Assembly (NCBI GenBank): GCA_011800155.1
Contig: CM022373.1
Span: 1,240,001 to 1,304,000 of the forward strand
Origin: Flammulina velutipes
Taxonomy: Eukaryota > Basidiomycota > Agaricomycetes > Agaricales > Physalacriaceae
DNA length: 64,000 bases
Direction of reading: 5' to 3'
Shown here: in pieces, positions 33,852-45,763 of the stretch
How the letters are laid out: every line of letters starts with the position of its first letter
Position numbering within the stretch: the stretch's first letter is position 1
Position numbers and translations under genes: made by a program
The notes under the pieces: model-generated
The model's input: only the letters and a program-made list of their open reading frames with translations
The model's database searches: none
What the model was told of the DNA's origin: nothing

Positions 33852-35298
33852 TCAATCTGTATTCATAGCAGTGTCTGTCAAGTCAGATAAATCGGCAGCC
33901 TCGCCCGTAGTCTTTGGTCGCATCGAAAATATAACATCCTTGATGACCTGGGCAATCAACCCATGCTGAGCCTCTACCGCAATCCTTGTACTGTCGACTA
34001 AGGTTAATACACCGACTCGCGCGCGCCGGAACGACACTTACCTGTCTTTAACGCTCTTCGTCAGTTGGTTGTCTTCTTTCTTCTTCTCGTCCTTCTCCTT
34101 TTGCTACAAGAATCATAAGCATTCGTTTATCATCCTCCCAGGTTGAAAATATTCACCTTGCCGTTGTCCTTTTCGACCAAAGCGGGTACCTGCGCACGAG
34201 TACCCGCAACCGCAGACTGTGCCTTTGACAGCTTCTGGTGAAGATCAGATAGCTGTGAAACGGCGTAGGCCCTGTTCTATAGAAGGATAAGTCTCAGCAC
34301 GGGCATAACATGGACAGCGTACGGATATCAGAGGACTCTGACTGAGCGTATTGACCCAATATTTATTCCAAAGCAGCCCAAGCAGTTCGTTATCCAGAGT
34401 CGATTTGAAAATCTCAACCTCTAGTTGATAGTACTGGTTTGCGTGCACACCAAAATCCTCGATTTTGCTCAACGGGATAGACTGATATTCTGAAGCAACC
34501 GCGTTTGGAGGTTTATAGTTTTCTGGATAGGTGCGGAAGGCGCCAATATCGACTTTGCCGGCTGAGATGGTGCGGTTCGGGTCAATCTGGATTCCTAGTG
34601 TTAGGAGGCATTGACTAGAGAGGTGAAAGAGGTACGGACGACGACAGCAACGAAAGGATCTTGGAACTTTTGGTTGTTGTTCTGCGTGTTGACGTCGATT
34701 CCAGAGAGCCAACATCCATAGCCTGGATGGGAGTGGTACCATCCAATAGCGTTCTCCATTCGTTCGGCCTGCACATAGTAAGTGAGTGAGAGTTTGAAGA
34801 GAAGAGGGCACATACCTTCTCGCTGCCTTGTATGTATTCAACCATGTACTCGTTGGCCTCGTTGGCGGCGTTGACACGCGTCTCCGTTCCCTGGACAGGC
34901 AGAGCAAACGAGTCCATGATGACTATCGAGTCGCCGACAACTTTGCCTTGCATGAGCCCCATAATCTCGTGTGGCACACCCGATCGTGCGTGAATGACCT
35001 ATTCCAACGCTTCAACTTCATGTCGCAAGAGATTGGTATCATGGCTATACCATCTTAATCAAAGCAACAGCAGATATCTTGCACGACTTGAAGAAATGAG
35101 GGCTACGACAGCAAATTAGTATTCCCCAGCGCTGATTGAGATCATGAAGTATGCATACTCTTTGGACCACGGAGCCTCTCTGTTTATTTTCCTGTCCTCC
35201 TCCTTGTCGTATTTGTAGATCGCATCCTTAGGCGATATGCTGAGAATGTTATTCGTCAACGAGAACGTCTTGAGCGCCGTTCCCGACGACGAGGCCAT
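33852..35298 (-). CDS. CSN5: COP9 signalosome subunit 5 (CSN5/JAB1), JAMM metalloprotease
   Basis: Multi-exon. The N terminus reads [20 protein letters not shown]. The MPN+/JAMM domain has the catalytic Glu in [20 protein letters not shown] and the zinc site in [16 protein letters not shown] (HxHx7SxxD intact). The C-terminal blocks [18 protein letters not shown] and [16 protein letters not shown] are typical of CSN5. The enzyme removes Nedd8 from cullins within the COP9 signalosome. Stop at 33852, start at 35298 ([12 protein letters not shown]). It is divergent from the tandem F-box-like genes, 82 bp away. Confidence 0.95.
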
Positions 35299-35380
35299 GG
35301 TCGGTGGAAATGAGTGATGGTGTGGCGGTGCACATTATTTGTCCCTCGCCACATCGATACTTGCTCTGATCTTACCCATC
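35299..35380. promoter_or_regulatory. Short divergent promoter, CSN5 / F-box-like gene 1
   Basis: 82 bp between divergent ATGs; no element recognised. Confidence 0.4.
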
Positions 35381-36780
35381 ATGTCCGAGAAAATACCTCA
35401 AGAGCTACTTTGTGATATCTTCACATACATCGCTGACTCTCAGCCTGTAACGCGTCGCAAAGGATACACCTATGAAGAATCCGACGATGACACAGATTAC
35501 AGCCCAATATCGGAAGGCTACTCCTGTCCTGCGTATACCCTTCGCCCTCTTACCCTTGTCTGCAAACTCTGGAAGCAAACGGCTGAAAATCTTCTGTACA
35601 ACTCCATATCTCTCGGCGATCCCGACGGAAAGTCCCTCGGACAATTATGTCGTCTCGTCAAAACCCTGGAGCAGACCCCCAGGCTTGCTTTAATCGTGAA
35701 GAAGTTGCGGTTCGCGACCATGATTTGTGACAGGGAGGAAAGTCAAAATCAGGCCAAATGCATCGCCCTGTGCCCCTACGTAACGCACGTTAGCCTCGAA
35801 GGCTACAACGGCTACGTCCTGGATGAATTTCACAGCGCCCTCGCGGGATTGATTTATCTACGCGAATTGAAGATCTCCCAGTCCGTTCATAGCCTGCTTT
35901 TGATTTACACAATTCTTACTCATTCTACAGCTTCAATCTTCGGGACGCCGAATGCAGCCCTTTCTGCTCAATCGATAAACTCTTGACTATGATGATGGGC
36001 TGGAAGGATATGGAGGCGATCATGTTCCATACGCCCACGAGAGCGCGCAACGAGCTTCAATGGCACCACGAACAGGTGGAAGAGGAGCCATCGGTGCCAT
36101 CGGATGACGAAGAAGAACCTCACGACGAAGCAGGCGTCCGGAGGCGCGAAGACCGCGCTGCGTTGATCAGGCAGCAACGCGACGATCGGCAGTCCAACAT
36201 CCCCATCCGTGCTAGGATGCTCGACCCCATCGTATGCGCCTGCCCAAAATTCAAACGATGGTCGTGGGACTCTGTTCACCTCAACTCCATCCAACTTCGC
36301 GTTCTCGCAGCCATCGCACCAAACTTGCAAAGGAGCAACGAGCTTTGTGTCATACACTACAAGGATCCCGAGCCCGAGCGCCTCGCGCTGTATGACGCTC
36401 TTAGTCACTGGGGACGGACCCTCACGTCTTTTGCTTGTATTCCCAATAGCGGCCTCCCCTTGGTGGATGATTCGCTTGCCGACCAGTTGGTCCAGCTGCG
36501 CGAGTTGAAAACAAACAGATCTTTCATCGGTTTTGAAGCCCTTGGACGCCTGGAATCCCTGGAATCTTTGACGTTCTATCTATTTAACAGGGTGGATGAT
36601 AGAGTGGACGAATTAGCGGCGGCAGTGACAAAGATGACATCCCTACGAGTGCTGAATCTCCGGTCGATGGACGTGGTAGACCCCGGTCACTCACAGATGA
36701 TCCCTGTTCTGAGACCTGAGAGCCTAAATCGACTCATCACAGCTTGTGACAGTCGTAGCATAGCGTTGTCATTTACATAA
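35381..36780 (+). CDS. F-box-like protein 1, tandem paralogue
   Basis: Two exons (35381-35880, 35931-36780) give 449 residues. The N terminus IPQELLCDIFTYIADSQPVT is an F-box-like helix set, followed by an acidic linker (YEESDDDTDY), then LRPLTLVCKLWKQTAENLLY, the classic second half of an F-box. The remainder is LRR-like (ELKISH, NLRDAECSPFCSIDKL, SLESLTFYL). It is likely a substrate adaptor for an SCF ubiquitin ligase (inference). The intron donor (CA|GTCCGT) is weak, but splicing is needed to keep the frame shared with its neighbour at 36906. Confidence 0.75.
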
Positions 36781-36905
36781 AAAGATGATTGCGATGTGGC
36801 TGTGACCACCGCTTCCGGCCGATATTGATTTGTGGCTGTGCCCATTGCTTGCGCTTGCGCCCGATCCAAGTCAAATTCAAATCGAAATTCCTCCTCTTGT
36901 CCTTG

Positions 36906-38432
36906 ATGGCTGAGAAATTACCTCCAGAATTACTGGGCAAAATATTCACGTACATCGCTCAATCTCGGCCTGGAAGACGTCGCCGAGGTTATTCCTACGA
37001 AGATACCGACTCAGACTCGAACGAGGACGAGGATGAAGAATATGGAGATGAGGACGAGGAGCAGTACGAGGAAGACGCCGAGCTGATGGGACTGGACTAC
37101 GAAGAATACGACACGCCATTTAACATTGCGGACTTCGAGTTCTACCCTACCTACGCGCTTCGGCCTCTTATCCTTGTCTGCAAAGCCTGGAAGGGAATCG
37201 CGGAGCGTCTCTTGTACGCCTCCATATCTTTGGGCTCAGATGGCGATGATGACTTGGGTGGGGCTGTCGGAGTAGTCCAGGTATCTTGTCTCGCCGATAC
37301 CCTGGAGCAGACTCCGAGGCTTGCATTGATGGTGAAGAAACTGCGGTTCTCGACGATGAGTTGTAACAAGGAGGAAAGCCAGAATCAGGCTAAAATCATG
37401 GTCCTATGTCCCAACACAACACACATTACTCTTCATGGCTATAACGGCTCCGTCTTGAGTGATTTCCTCAAGGCCCTTACAGGCTTGACCTATTTGCGCT
37501 ACTTGGACATTTCACGGTGCATTCGAACAGAACTTCATCCAATATTTCATAGTCTAATTTTTTCCAGATACAATCTTCGGGACACCGAATGTGACGGATT
37601 CTGCTCATTCGACAAACTTCTGTTCATGATGATGGGATGGAGAGATATCGAAACGATCATTTTCCACAACAACGCAAATGCGTACGACGGATTGTGGTGG
37701 CAGGACGATAAAATAGATGAAGAGCCAGCCGTGTCTTCAGACGATGAAGAGGAACCGGATCCTGACGACCAAGCCGGCGTGTGGAGGCACAATATCCGTG
37801 CGAAGGATATCATAGATCGGCGAGCAAAGCGACTGCGCAACATCCCTATTCGCGCCAGGATCCTCAACCCCATCGCAGGCGCCTGCTCAAATTTCAGGCG
37901 ATTCGAATGGAAACGGTGTTTTCTCCTGAACCCTGCACAACTTCATGCTCTCTCGACAATCGCACCAAATCTCGAAGAGAGTGACCAGCTTTCAGCTTTG
38001 CACACCGAGCCGGAGCGTGTCGCCCTTTATAACGCTCTGGGGATTTGGAGAGAGACTCTCACGTCGTACACTTGCACCCCGCATAGCAATGGCCCTCCCC
38101 TTGTAGATGATTCTCTCGCCCAGCGGCTGGTGCGGCTGCGCAACCTGCGAACAAACGGATCCTTCATCGGCGCCGAAGCACTTACACACCTGGAATCCCT
38201 GGAGTCCTTGACGTTCTATAGGACGGGGGACAATGTGGACGGACTAACAGCCGCCGTGGCCAGGATGAGTTCCTTACGGACACTGGAACTGAGGTCGATG
38301 GATGAATTGAAGACTGGGTACTCTAGCAGGGATCGTAAATTCCCTGCTCTGAAGCCTGAGAGCATGGACCGGCTGAGCAGTGCTTGTGGAAAACATGGTG
38401 TAGCATTATCGGTCAAAGAATACAAATGGTAG
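36906..38432 (+). CDS. F-box-like protein 2, tandem paralogue
   Basis: Closest relative is the neighbouring gene: the same start (LPPELLGKIFTYIAQSRPG), LRPLILVCKAWKGIAERLLY, and long shared stretches to the C terminus. The N-terminal acidic insert is longer (many D/E between residues 40 and 70). An intron at 37517-37567, matching the one in paralogue 1, is 51 nt and stop-free, so the unspliced frame is also open: 491 residues spliced, 508 unspliced. Start at 36906. The pair arose by tandem duplication. Confidence 0.75.
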   Translation: MAEKLPPELLGKIFTYIAQSRPGRRRRGYSYEDTDSDSNEDEDEEYGDEDEEQYEEDAELMGLDYEEYDTPFNIADFEFYPTYALRPLILVCKAWKGIAERLLYASISLGSDGDDDLGGAVGVVQVSCLADTLEQTPRLALMVKKLRFSTMSCNKEESQNQAKIMVLCPNTTHITLHGYNGSVLSDFLKALTGLTYLRYLDISRCIRTELHPIFHSLIFSRYNLRDTECDGFCSFDKLLFMMMGWRDIETIIFHNNANAYDGLWWQDDKIDEEPAVSSDDEEEPDPDDQAGVWRHNIRAKDIIDRRAKRLRNIPIRARILNPIAGACSNFRRFEWKRCFLLNPAQLHALSTIAPNLEESDQLSALHTEPERVALYNALGIWRETLTSYTCTPHSNGPPLVDDSLAQRLVRLRNLRTNGSFIGAEALTHLESLESLTFYRTGDNVDGLTAAVARMSSLRTLELRSMDELKTGYSSRDRKFPALKPESMDRLSSACGKHGVALSVKEYKW

Positions 38433-38467
38433 TAGATGTGGCGCATTTGTGGTCAGCGATCAAGTTG

Positions 38468-40531
38468 TTACATGAAAGCTCTCTCCAGGGAGGCTTCCCT
38501 GAATGTATACAGGCTATCAACGAAATGGTCCCACCTCTCATCAGATAATATGGGAGCCTTAACATATGCAGCAACGCCCATTCCATCGACCCACTCGTTC
38601 ATCTTGGGTTCAGCAGCTTTGACAGCGTCGGTGAGCATATCCGCTGCGCGAGTTCTCGTGAGGAGGCCGTTCTCTATGTACCAACCAATGTCTTTGTTGA
38701 CAATGTGATACTGGTAGAGGTCAATGAGGGGCTGAGGAACACCTTCAGCGACGGCAGCCTCGTACGCCATACGGTGGCCAATAGCCTCAACGAGCTCTTT
38801 GGAGCGGGGAAGAATGTGGTCTGCGAAAATCTGACTGCGGTGACCGTACTTTTCTGCAAGAGCACGGGATTCCCCGAAGACACCTTGCTCGTCTGGAGAT
38901 GGTGAGTATGACACGGACTTCCATACCGACGGGAAATGAAAACTCACGCTGAGAAATTAAGCAACGAGCGTCGGTGGCCTCGGGAACGCTGTAACGCCCG
39001 ACTAAGAGCTCTGAGGCAAGACCTTCGATCATCAAGATTACTCAACACTGACATCGACCGAGTAACTCGAAAACTTACGAATGCACAAAACTAGCACATC
39101 GCCCTCGGCAATAACGATGCCCCTCATCTCAGCCTGTCAGACAAAATAAGACCAATTCACCCAGGAAGACCAAATTGACTCACAAATTGGGCTATAATCT
39201 GATTATAGTCGAAAAGACCTTGTGCGCCACACCGTTCAGACAACGCCAAGTGCGAAGTCTGTGAGTGTTCCAAACACACCGCCTTGAATATTGTCGCAAA
39301 CGCATGACGAATCTGATATGGCTGTTTCGGGGCCGTGAAGTGCCCAACAGCGTACTTATACAAAGCACGAAGCACGTAGGTGTGCGCCACAGCGGTGAAA
39401 ATCGGGATTTGCTGCGTTCGGAAAGATATGATGGGGGTAAGGTTCGGCGCGCCCACGTGGCGGCGAAGTGAGTATTTGTATGCGATGTATGACGCGATCT
39501 GCAGAGCGGGAATGGCAATGGCGGACAGAGCCAAAGTGCCTATGGCGATACGCCAAATGGCAGCGAGGAAGTCTTCGTGATTGGAAGGCTTGGTGCCGAT
39601 TTCGCCGAGAAGGGCACCAGAGGGAAGCTTGACGTTGGTAAAATGGGTGATTGCGTGGTTGACTGGGGTAGCGCCGTGGCGGGTGGGGATCAACCTAATG
39701 ATAACGGTCAGTCAGTTGTGGACGTAAAAAAATCACAGGCTTCAAGACCTACCTAGATGTTATGCCAGTGCACATGTATGTCCCGTCATTGAGTTGAACC
39801 AGGAACGGACGTACACCACGGTTCTCACCCTCGACAATAAGTCGCGACCATATGATACCGAAGCATGGTTTTTCAAGGACGGGCACAGTGGGTGGCATAT
39901 ATCTTAACAAGCCGATCACAATGATGCACCTGTCAAGACGATATTTACGTACTTTGAAGCCCGACCATTGGGCGAGTGTAAGATGAACGAGCCGTCCTCC
40001 TGGAGAGTGGCGGTGGTTTCCAAATTGGAAGCATCCAAACCGTGTCCGACTTCCGTAAGGCAGAATTGGCCACTGATTAGAAACAGTCAGCCACTATGGC
40101 AGGCATTCTAAAGTCAATACCATACAAAACCTGAGCGTCGAGCATGTCCTTGCACAGCTGTTGTAAATCTGGACGTTGCTTCGCGTACATTCCGATGGTA
40201 CCAATGGTCAAGTTTAGGTGGATAGTCAAAATGGTAATAGACGATCCATCGTGCCAGGCAATCGGGTCTAAATGCATCTTCCAGAACTTATCGCTCGGAG
40301 TCATGATATCCTCGAAGGTCAGACCTAGAACAACTTCAAGATGAGAAGTGTAATGTCGAGAGAGGAGTTGAACGAACCCCAGGTCTTCCAGATAGCCTCA
40401 GCGCGCAAATATGCATTATTTGCCAGAGCAAGGGCGTTGGGGCGTGTTCCAGGAGTAGTACCAGCAGCCTTGAATACATCCTGCTGAAGGAGAGCTTGGG
40501 AAGGCCAATTACGGGACCGCGGTTCAGGCAT
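38468..40531 (-). CDS. Acyl-CoA oxidase/dehydrogenase-like flavoprotein
   Basis: Multi-exon. N-terminal part: ALANNAYLRAEAIWKTW, then the DIMTPSDKFWKMHLDPIAWHD block and HLNLTIGTIGMYAKQRPDLQ. The central flavin region includes the segment with the TEVGHGLDASNLETTA motif (about 39960-40060). The C-terminal half has TPVNHAITHFTNVKLPSGALLG, LQIASYIAYKYSLRRHVG, ERCGAQGLFDYNQII, and VPQPLIDLYQYHIVNKD, matching fungal acyl-CoA oxidases of peroxisomal beta-oxidation. The ATG at 40531 (MPEPRSRNWPSQALLQQ) is the first safe start; more N-terminal exons may exist. The C terminus (LERAFM) is not a standard PTS1, so peroxisomal targeting is not proven. Confidence 0.82.
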
Positions 40532-41677
40532 CGCAGAGATGAGGGGAGACTGTGGGATGTCGATGGTCTTCTTCGAACTTGATCCCCTTTTGTAGCATTC
40601 GTTCGATCAGCGCCTAGGACACACCAGAGTTGGGTGGTGAAGCTAGAATGGCGAAACACCTTGTTCCGGAATAGTGAACAACAGACCAAGGCCAAAAACG
40701 ACGTACTTACATAGTACCATTGTCACAGTAGTTTAGTAACCGACAAACCGACCATGATACTTGCTCCTTTTTCGTGTGAACTTGGTAGTGCCCGGTGTTC
40801 TCATCATGCGAATCCTTTGCCTAGTCGGAATGGACGACACACTGGTTTCACACACCGTTCCACTGTTACTGAGCGCCGCTTCATCAAACGTCGTGCATCG
40901 TCGTGCAATCGTCGCGACTTCCATAGTCGGCGCCATTCCTCATTTCGTGATCCGTTTCACAGGCTCCGATGTTGTAGGCAGTACCGAGATCTATGCCTTG
41001 CTTGAGAATCTCAGTAGGAACGTACGTGAGGTTTGTTGCCCGCCGCTCGTTGGCCCACCTTCATCCATTCAGCTAAGTATTAATAGCTTACTAGGCTAAG
41101 GTGAGCTTGTTTATGATGATGGGCGGTGGAAAGATGAACGGCCCGAACTCCGTGCGAGTACGCCGTTATCAATGGTACGTCATACTACATACTGTAGATT
41201 CGACGGAGAGCGACGGCGACGGTCGACCGCTCAAGCGCTCAAGCTACAAGCAAGTATAGATATATAGCAGCTAGATAGTAATAGGAAACACCAAGAATAT
41301 TATGTATAGGATAAACGATGTGTATAACGCCCCGCCGGAGGTACAGAAAGACCATCGTCAAACTATCTACGTCTATAACTCATCTATGAACAGTCTTATT
41401 TGGTACTGAGGTTATTTACTATAAATCCACGATTACGATAAATAGATTAGAATAATGTAGTGAGAAACGAGCGCAAGCAGCCAAACTGCTATGATCAAAC
41501 GAAAGTCCATCTAAAAGTAAGTATAAAAAGCAAAGTTGCCTGTAATAATAGACGCGGGGCGCCAAGGTGTGATGCGGAAGACCCAGATACAGATATCCGT
41601 GAAGCTAGTGTGGGACATAGCGTCCCATCGGAATTGAGAAACTTGGAAGGCATAATAACCTTGAACGCCACAATCAG
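40532..41677. other. Intergenic region, about 1.1 kb, with an AT-rich patch
   Basis: Between the acyl-CoA oxidase start and the amylase stop. Possible upstream oxidase exons could lie at about 40540-40700. A 112-codon open frame at 40761-41099 has no recognisable features. From about 41180 to 41470 the sequence is noticeably AT-rich (runs such as TATAGATATATAG) and unlike nearby coding DNA; a decayed element is possible but no terminal repeats were seen. Confidence 0.4.
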
Positions 41678-43611
41678 TCAAGAACGCAATCCCGCCGGAA
41701 TCGGACGTACCACTGGTAAACCATACTCCGATGTGACATTGAGATCTCCGCTGATCAGGTCAACCTCGTACATCTTGCACGTTAGGACATCCACCAACGA
41801 TTCTCCTTTCAGGAACAGCCCAGAGTTATGTGGGATCGACCAGGTCGCTGTACTGTCGTTTCCGGCGTTCGACATGAGCCCGAGAAGCGGTGGTTTAGAT
41901 ACTGCTATGGAGTTATCATTCTCTTGAGGGACGAACGTCATCTAAATGGAAAGCGTGTCAGCGCACATCCCATCTAGTTAGCCCGAAAGAATGTACCGCG
42001 GTAGTCAAGAAATTCTCGCCCGACGAAATAGCAAGATGACGGGCAACATTAAGAGCTGAGATCTGCTTCACGAGCGGTTTGCGATACGTCCTATACTCGC
42101 TCGACCAAAGCCTAGAAAAAGGTATCATCAGCATTCTCTTGGATTTGTGCGACAAAGATTCCTCACGCTTCATGATTGTGAGGAGAACTACCACCAGAAA
42201 ATCCCTGTTCCTGCCCTGGCGCCCTTCAGTACGTTCTCCACTTAAGTCGATTGAACAAGTACTCACCATAGTACACAATGGGTATCCCGTCATGCAGGAA
42301 CGGCCAGGTGATCGCGTTCTTGATCAAGGATTCGTCGTTCGTCAAATTTCCGAACCTGGGTTGACTCGCGTTCTCGACGAAGGAGCCAGTTGTGACGAGC
42401 CCGGTTGAGTATGCACGTTGCGATTGTATTACGACATTGATGAGGTTGGAGAAATTGCCAGTCGGAGACGAGAAGACTTCTGCAAGCGTGAACCAGGTAG
42501 GATAGTCCAGGACGCCGTCAAGTGCCTCTGAAGAATAAGATGAGAAGGATACGCTGCTATAAGCATGGAAAACATACGAGTGTAGCCACTAGTGTAAGTG
42601 ACATTATCGCTAAGAACCTACCACCCACAGAATATCAGTCTCTGTAAAGCTGAAGAGGACGAGCGCACTCACTTCGCCAAGTGAAAAGACGCCTGCAGAG
42701 GTCTTGAAATCCTTCCAAAAGTCTTGACGAATGTGCTTTGCAGCAGCAATTCTCAGACCGTCAATCTCATAATCCGTGACCAGATCTGTAATCCAAGAGT
42801 TGAGCATCCTAAAGTTGGTGCCGTTCTCGGTATCGATATCCAGCATCAAGAGCTTGGGATCACCCAACCAGCACTCTTCGACTTGAGTTTGATTGTCGTA
42901 GTCTGTTATAAAGCACTGCGGGTGGAAGGCCGACTTGGACATCGGTGCAAAGGTTTCGGGATCGAGAGACAGGACATCGTTCTTCTCGGAAGCGTTGGAC
43001 GGGAGTGAGGTGTTCAAGACAGGAACGGCGGCATAACTGAAAGTGGTTCCAAGCGTAAACATAGCATCCAAAAAAGAACAAAAGGACATACTGATTTACG
43101 AGGACGTCGACCATGAGATACATGTCTCTGTGATGTAAGGCGGCAGATAAAGCCTTCAAGTCATCGGGAGTGCCAAAGTGCGAGTTGAGGGTGTTCATGT
43201 CCTTCGTCCAAAATCTAGACGGAAGTACAATGTTAGCGCTAAGCGTTTTGATAGATAGAAGATGTTACCCTTGATACGCTTCGCCATAGGCAGTCTCGTT
43301 TTCAAGATTTTCGACGACGGGGGATATCCAGACGGCGTCGAAGCCCATGGCCTGAATGTAGTCGAGGTGGTTGATGATGCCGTGCCATGTCCCGCCGCAA
43401 TATTTTCGAGCATCTGTGTCGCAAGGGCCGCCCTTGTCGTCCGTAGTCGCGAACCTGTCGGTGACGACCTTTATCACGGATGAGACTGCGGAGCGACATA
43501 AGAGATTGGCGCTGCAAGTACCTGGTAAATCGACTTGGAGCGCCAGTCCGCTACAGAAGCAGCGAACACCGTCGTGGCGAGTAATAAGAAAGCAGTGACA
43601 AAGCGAGGCAT
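41678..43611 (-). CDS. Secreted GH13 alpha-amylase homologue lacking two catalytic acids
   Basis: Signal peptide ([20 protein letters not shown]), then the fungal alpha-amylase fold: [72 protein letters not shown]. Region I is DVLVNH once the intron is removed. Region II reads [11 protein letters not shown] where active enzymes have GLRxD: the nucleophile Asp (Asp206 in Taka-amylase) is Ala, codon 42745-42747. The general acid Glu is kept (SLGEV). Region IV reads [10 protein letters not shown] instead of FVENHD: the Asp stabilising the transition state is Ser and the His is Ala. The C-terminal domain ([27 protein letters not shown]) is intact. About eight introns, all in frame. It is probably a non-hydrolytic, starch-binding pseudoenzyme. 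Confidence 0.88.
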
Positions 43612-44480
43612 GGTTGGAGTGCAATGAAGCAAAGAAACCGAGGGTTCTTAAACGAACATAATGGTAGAGAAAGGGAGAGAACGAGATGGAAATGACATCG
43701 TCGGATGAGCGAAGGTGTCGAAATTATTGAGCCACGTGTAAGATGATCTTCCCTAGAATTGAGCCGTCCAGTCCCCGAACCAGTCCTCCGATTTATCCTA
43801 GCACCAAGAAGCTTGGACAGACGATTGGAACACGGCGTCCCCCGTTGGAGCGCATGGTTGTAAAGGGAGCCCGGAAGCGAGCGCATAGTAGCTGCTAGAA
43901 CCAATGCTAAATCTCCGCGGTGGCAAGCAGTAATAACCGTAAAATCCTCGTCAAAGCGCTAGCAGGATATGTGTACGACCTATTTGTCTTCGTGTTTCCC
44001 ATCCAAAGAACCGCGCAGATGCCTATTCACGTCATGATAGTATGAGGTAGGTACGAGAAGGAGATCCGCGGTTGTTGCGCGTGCGTGCAAGTTCACACAT
44101 TCCATGACGCTTGATGAATGGCTCGGGATCACTGAGCACTATGCCTTCCATGAATAAAAGTCCACCTAGCAGTATTCACTCACCAATTCGATGATTGGGT
44201 GATCTGTGTCCTCGGACTCCCTTGGATATGATATCGTATCGAGTACGGTATGCACTAAAGACATACCACTCCGGACGATGCTATTATCGATGTGGTACTC
44301 CATTGACAAAGCGACGTTTCATTGATCAGCGCATCCTAGATCTCTCGCATCAGCGTTCGCTTTGCCGTTCGATCTAGTAGCAGTTGGTTCCGTCGGTTAA
44401 GACGCAGCAGCTGGACATTCAAGACAGTCAATCGTTATCAAGATAGATCCGCCTCAAAGTCGGATCGCTTCACGAACCAG
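43612..44480. other. Intergenic region, 869 bp
   Basis: Upstream of the amylase homologue. No frame resembling a protein, no RNA and no clear repeat. Confidence 0.4.
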
Positions 44481-45478
44481 TTACGAGACGTCACCACTGA
44501 CGTTTCTATAGCGCATGGTAACATAGATTGAAGAGGCTTTCGGGTTGTTCGCCTGGAAATCTTCCCGATTGGAAGTATCCGCCTCACGGACATTCCTCCG
44601 TGCGTTGGAATTAGAGCGGATACCGACGACGAACGTTGATAATGATGGGAGATACGATCTATCGAAGTTCTTGAGCTCAATATCATCCACGAGTCGTTCG
44701 AGCATCTTGCTGTCTATATTAATATAGCAACGATATCTCCAAACCTTTGAAAAGTATCTCACATTGGTCTTCTTCGCCGCCTTGAACGGTGTTAGGGCAA
44801 GCAGTGCGCAGGGGACCCTCGTTCGCTCACATTTCGCTGTGATCCGACGTAAGGACAACTCGGAGATGCATTTGAGATTAAGCATCGCATCGACATCTTG
44901 AGTAGAGATTCACTGAGACCACGTCGTAATGAAGTTCGTACAACTAGAAACGTACCTAGAAGGCGCGGTGTTGGAAGAACAAGACATCCCGAGAAGCGCC
45001 GCCATTTTACGATCTAAACCCTGCCGTTAATTGACGCGAGCTTTCTGGCTGCTGTAAAATAATGACATACGAGTATCATGATCGGCGGTTCACTGACGAT
45101 TTCTGATACGACACCGATGGCGTCGCCAGAAAGGTTCATGAACGTTTCATTACGAGCAAGTCGTAGTGACCAGTCGACACCTAAATGACAAGTTCACGAT
45201 AAATCTGGACGGCCTATTCACATTTACTTACTCCCGTGTATGGATCCTAGCGGAAATTCCTAACCCGTCAGCTGCCTAACGATCGAAAACCCCGCCTTAC
45301 AGTACGCGCATTAGAAAAGTTACATGCACATATTTAAGCTCACCTCTGGAGTAAATTGCCAAGCGGTGGTCGGCGGCAGCTTCAAAATAAACAAAAACAG
45401 ATCCGAAGCATCGTCAATTAGTGACTTTCCCCAGATAAGAGTTGACGAGAAGGCGTCGGCGAGAACGAGAGAAGCCAT
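44481..45478 (-). CDS. Possible F-box/LRR-like protein, 3' structure unresolved
   Basis: A model from the ATG at 45478 joins 45344-45478, a 28-nt exon 45232-45259, 45071-45180, 44956-45013 and an exon starting at 44896, all with GT-AG borders. It gives MASLVLADAFSSTLIWGKSL, FTPEEFPLGSIHGSVDWSL, PPIMILIVKWRRFSGCLVLP and LDVDAMLNLKCISELSLRRI. The order helix, strand, WRRFSG...LPTPRLL resembles the linker and first LRR of agaricomycete F-box proteins. After ALLALTPFKAAKKT a 49-nt intron would leave the LVDDIELKNFDRSYLPSL frame, so the 3' part is ambiguous. It may be a decaying gene. Not assigned to any family with certainty. Confidence 0.35.
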
Positions 45479-45763
45479 TGAGTCATTCTTCGTTGTTCTC
45501 CGCGGATGCTCAACAGAGCTGTAGTCACCACTTCTTGTTGGTAGGCGTGACGAATGACCAGGATGATGTAGCGGAGATTGACCTTTGCGCGAGTAAGAAT
45601 AGTTCAAAGGCGATATCGATTGTCAACCCTAATGCAACTCCAAGGGAGTGATTCTACAAGAGTAAGATCGGTTCCAAACAAAGGATTGGGATGAACGCAA
45701 GAGGCAACCAGGGGTGCGCCACAAGGACAAACAACTGGCCGGCAGGTGCCGGCCATGTGATAA

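Noticed and set aside
40761..41099. 112-codon plus frame in the spacer upstream of acyl-CoA oxidase
   Set aside because: No recognisable domain, no supporting neighbour exons, and composition not clearly coding.
43210..43614. Amylase region I seemed to read VNQ instead of VNH
   Set aside because: The intron falls inside the codon (CA|T); splicing restores His, so this residue is not lost.
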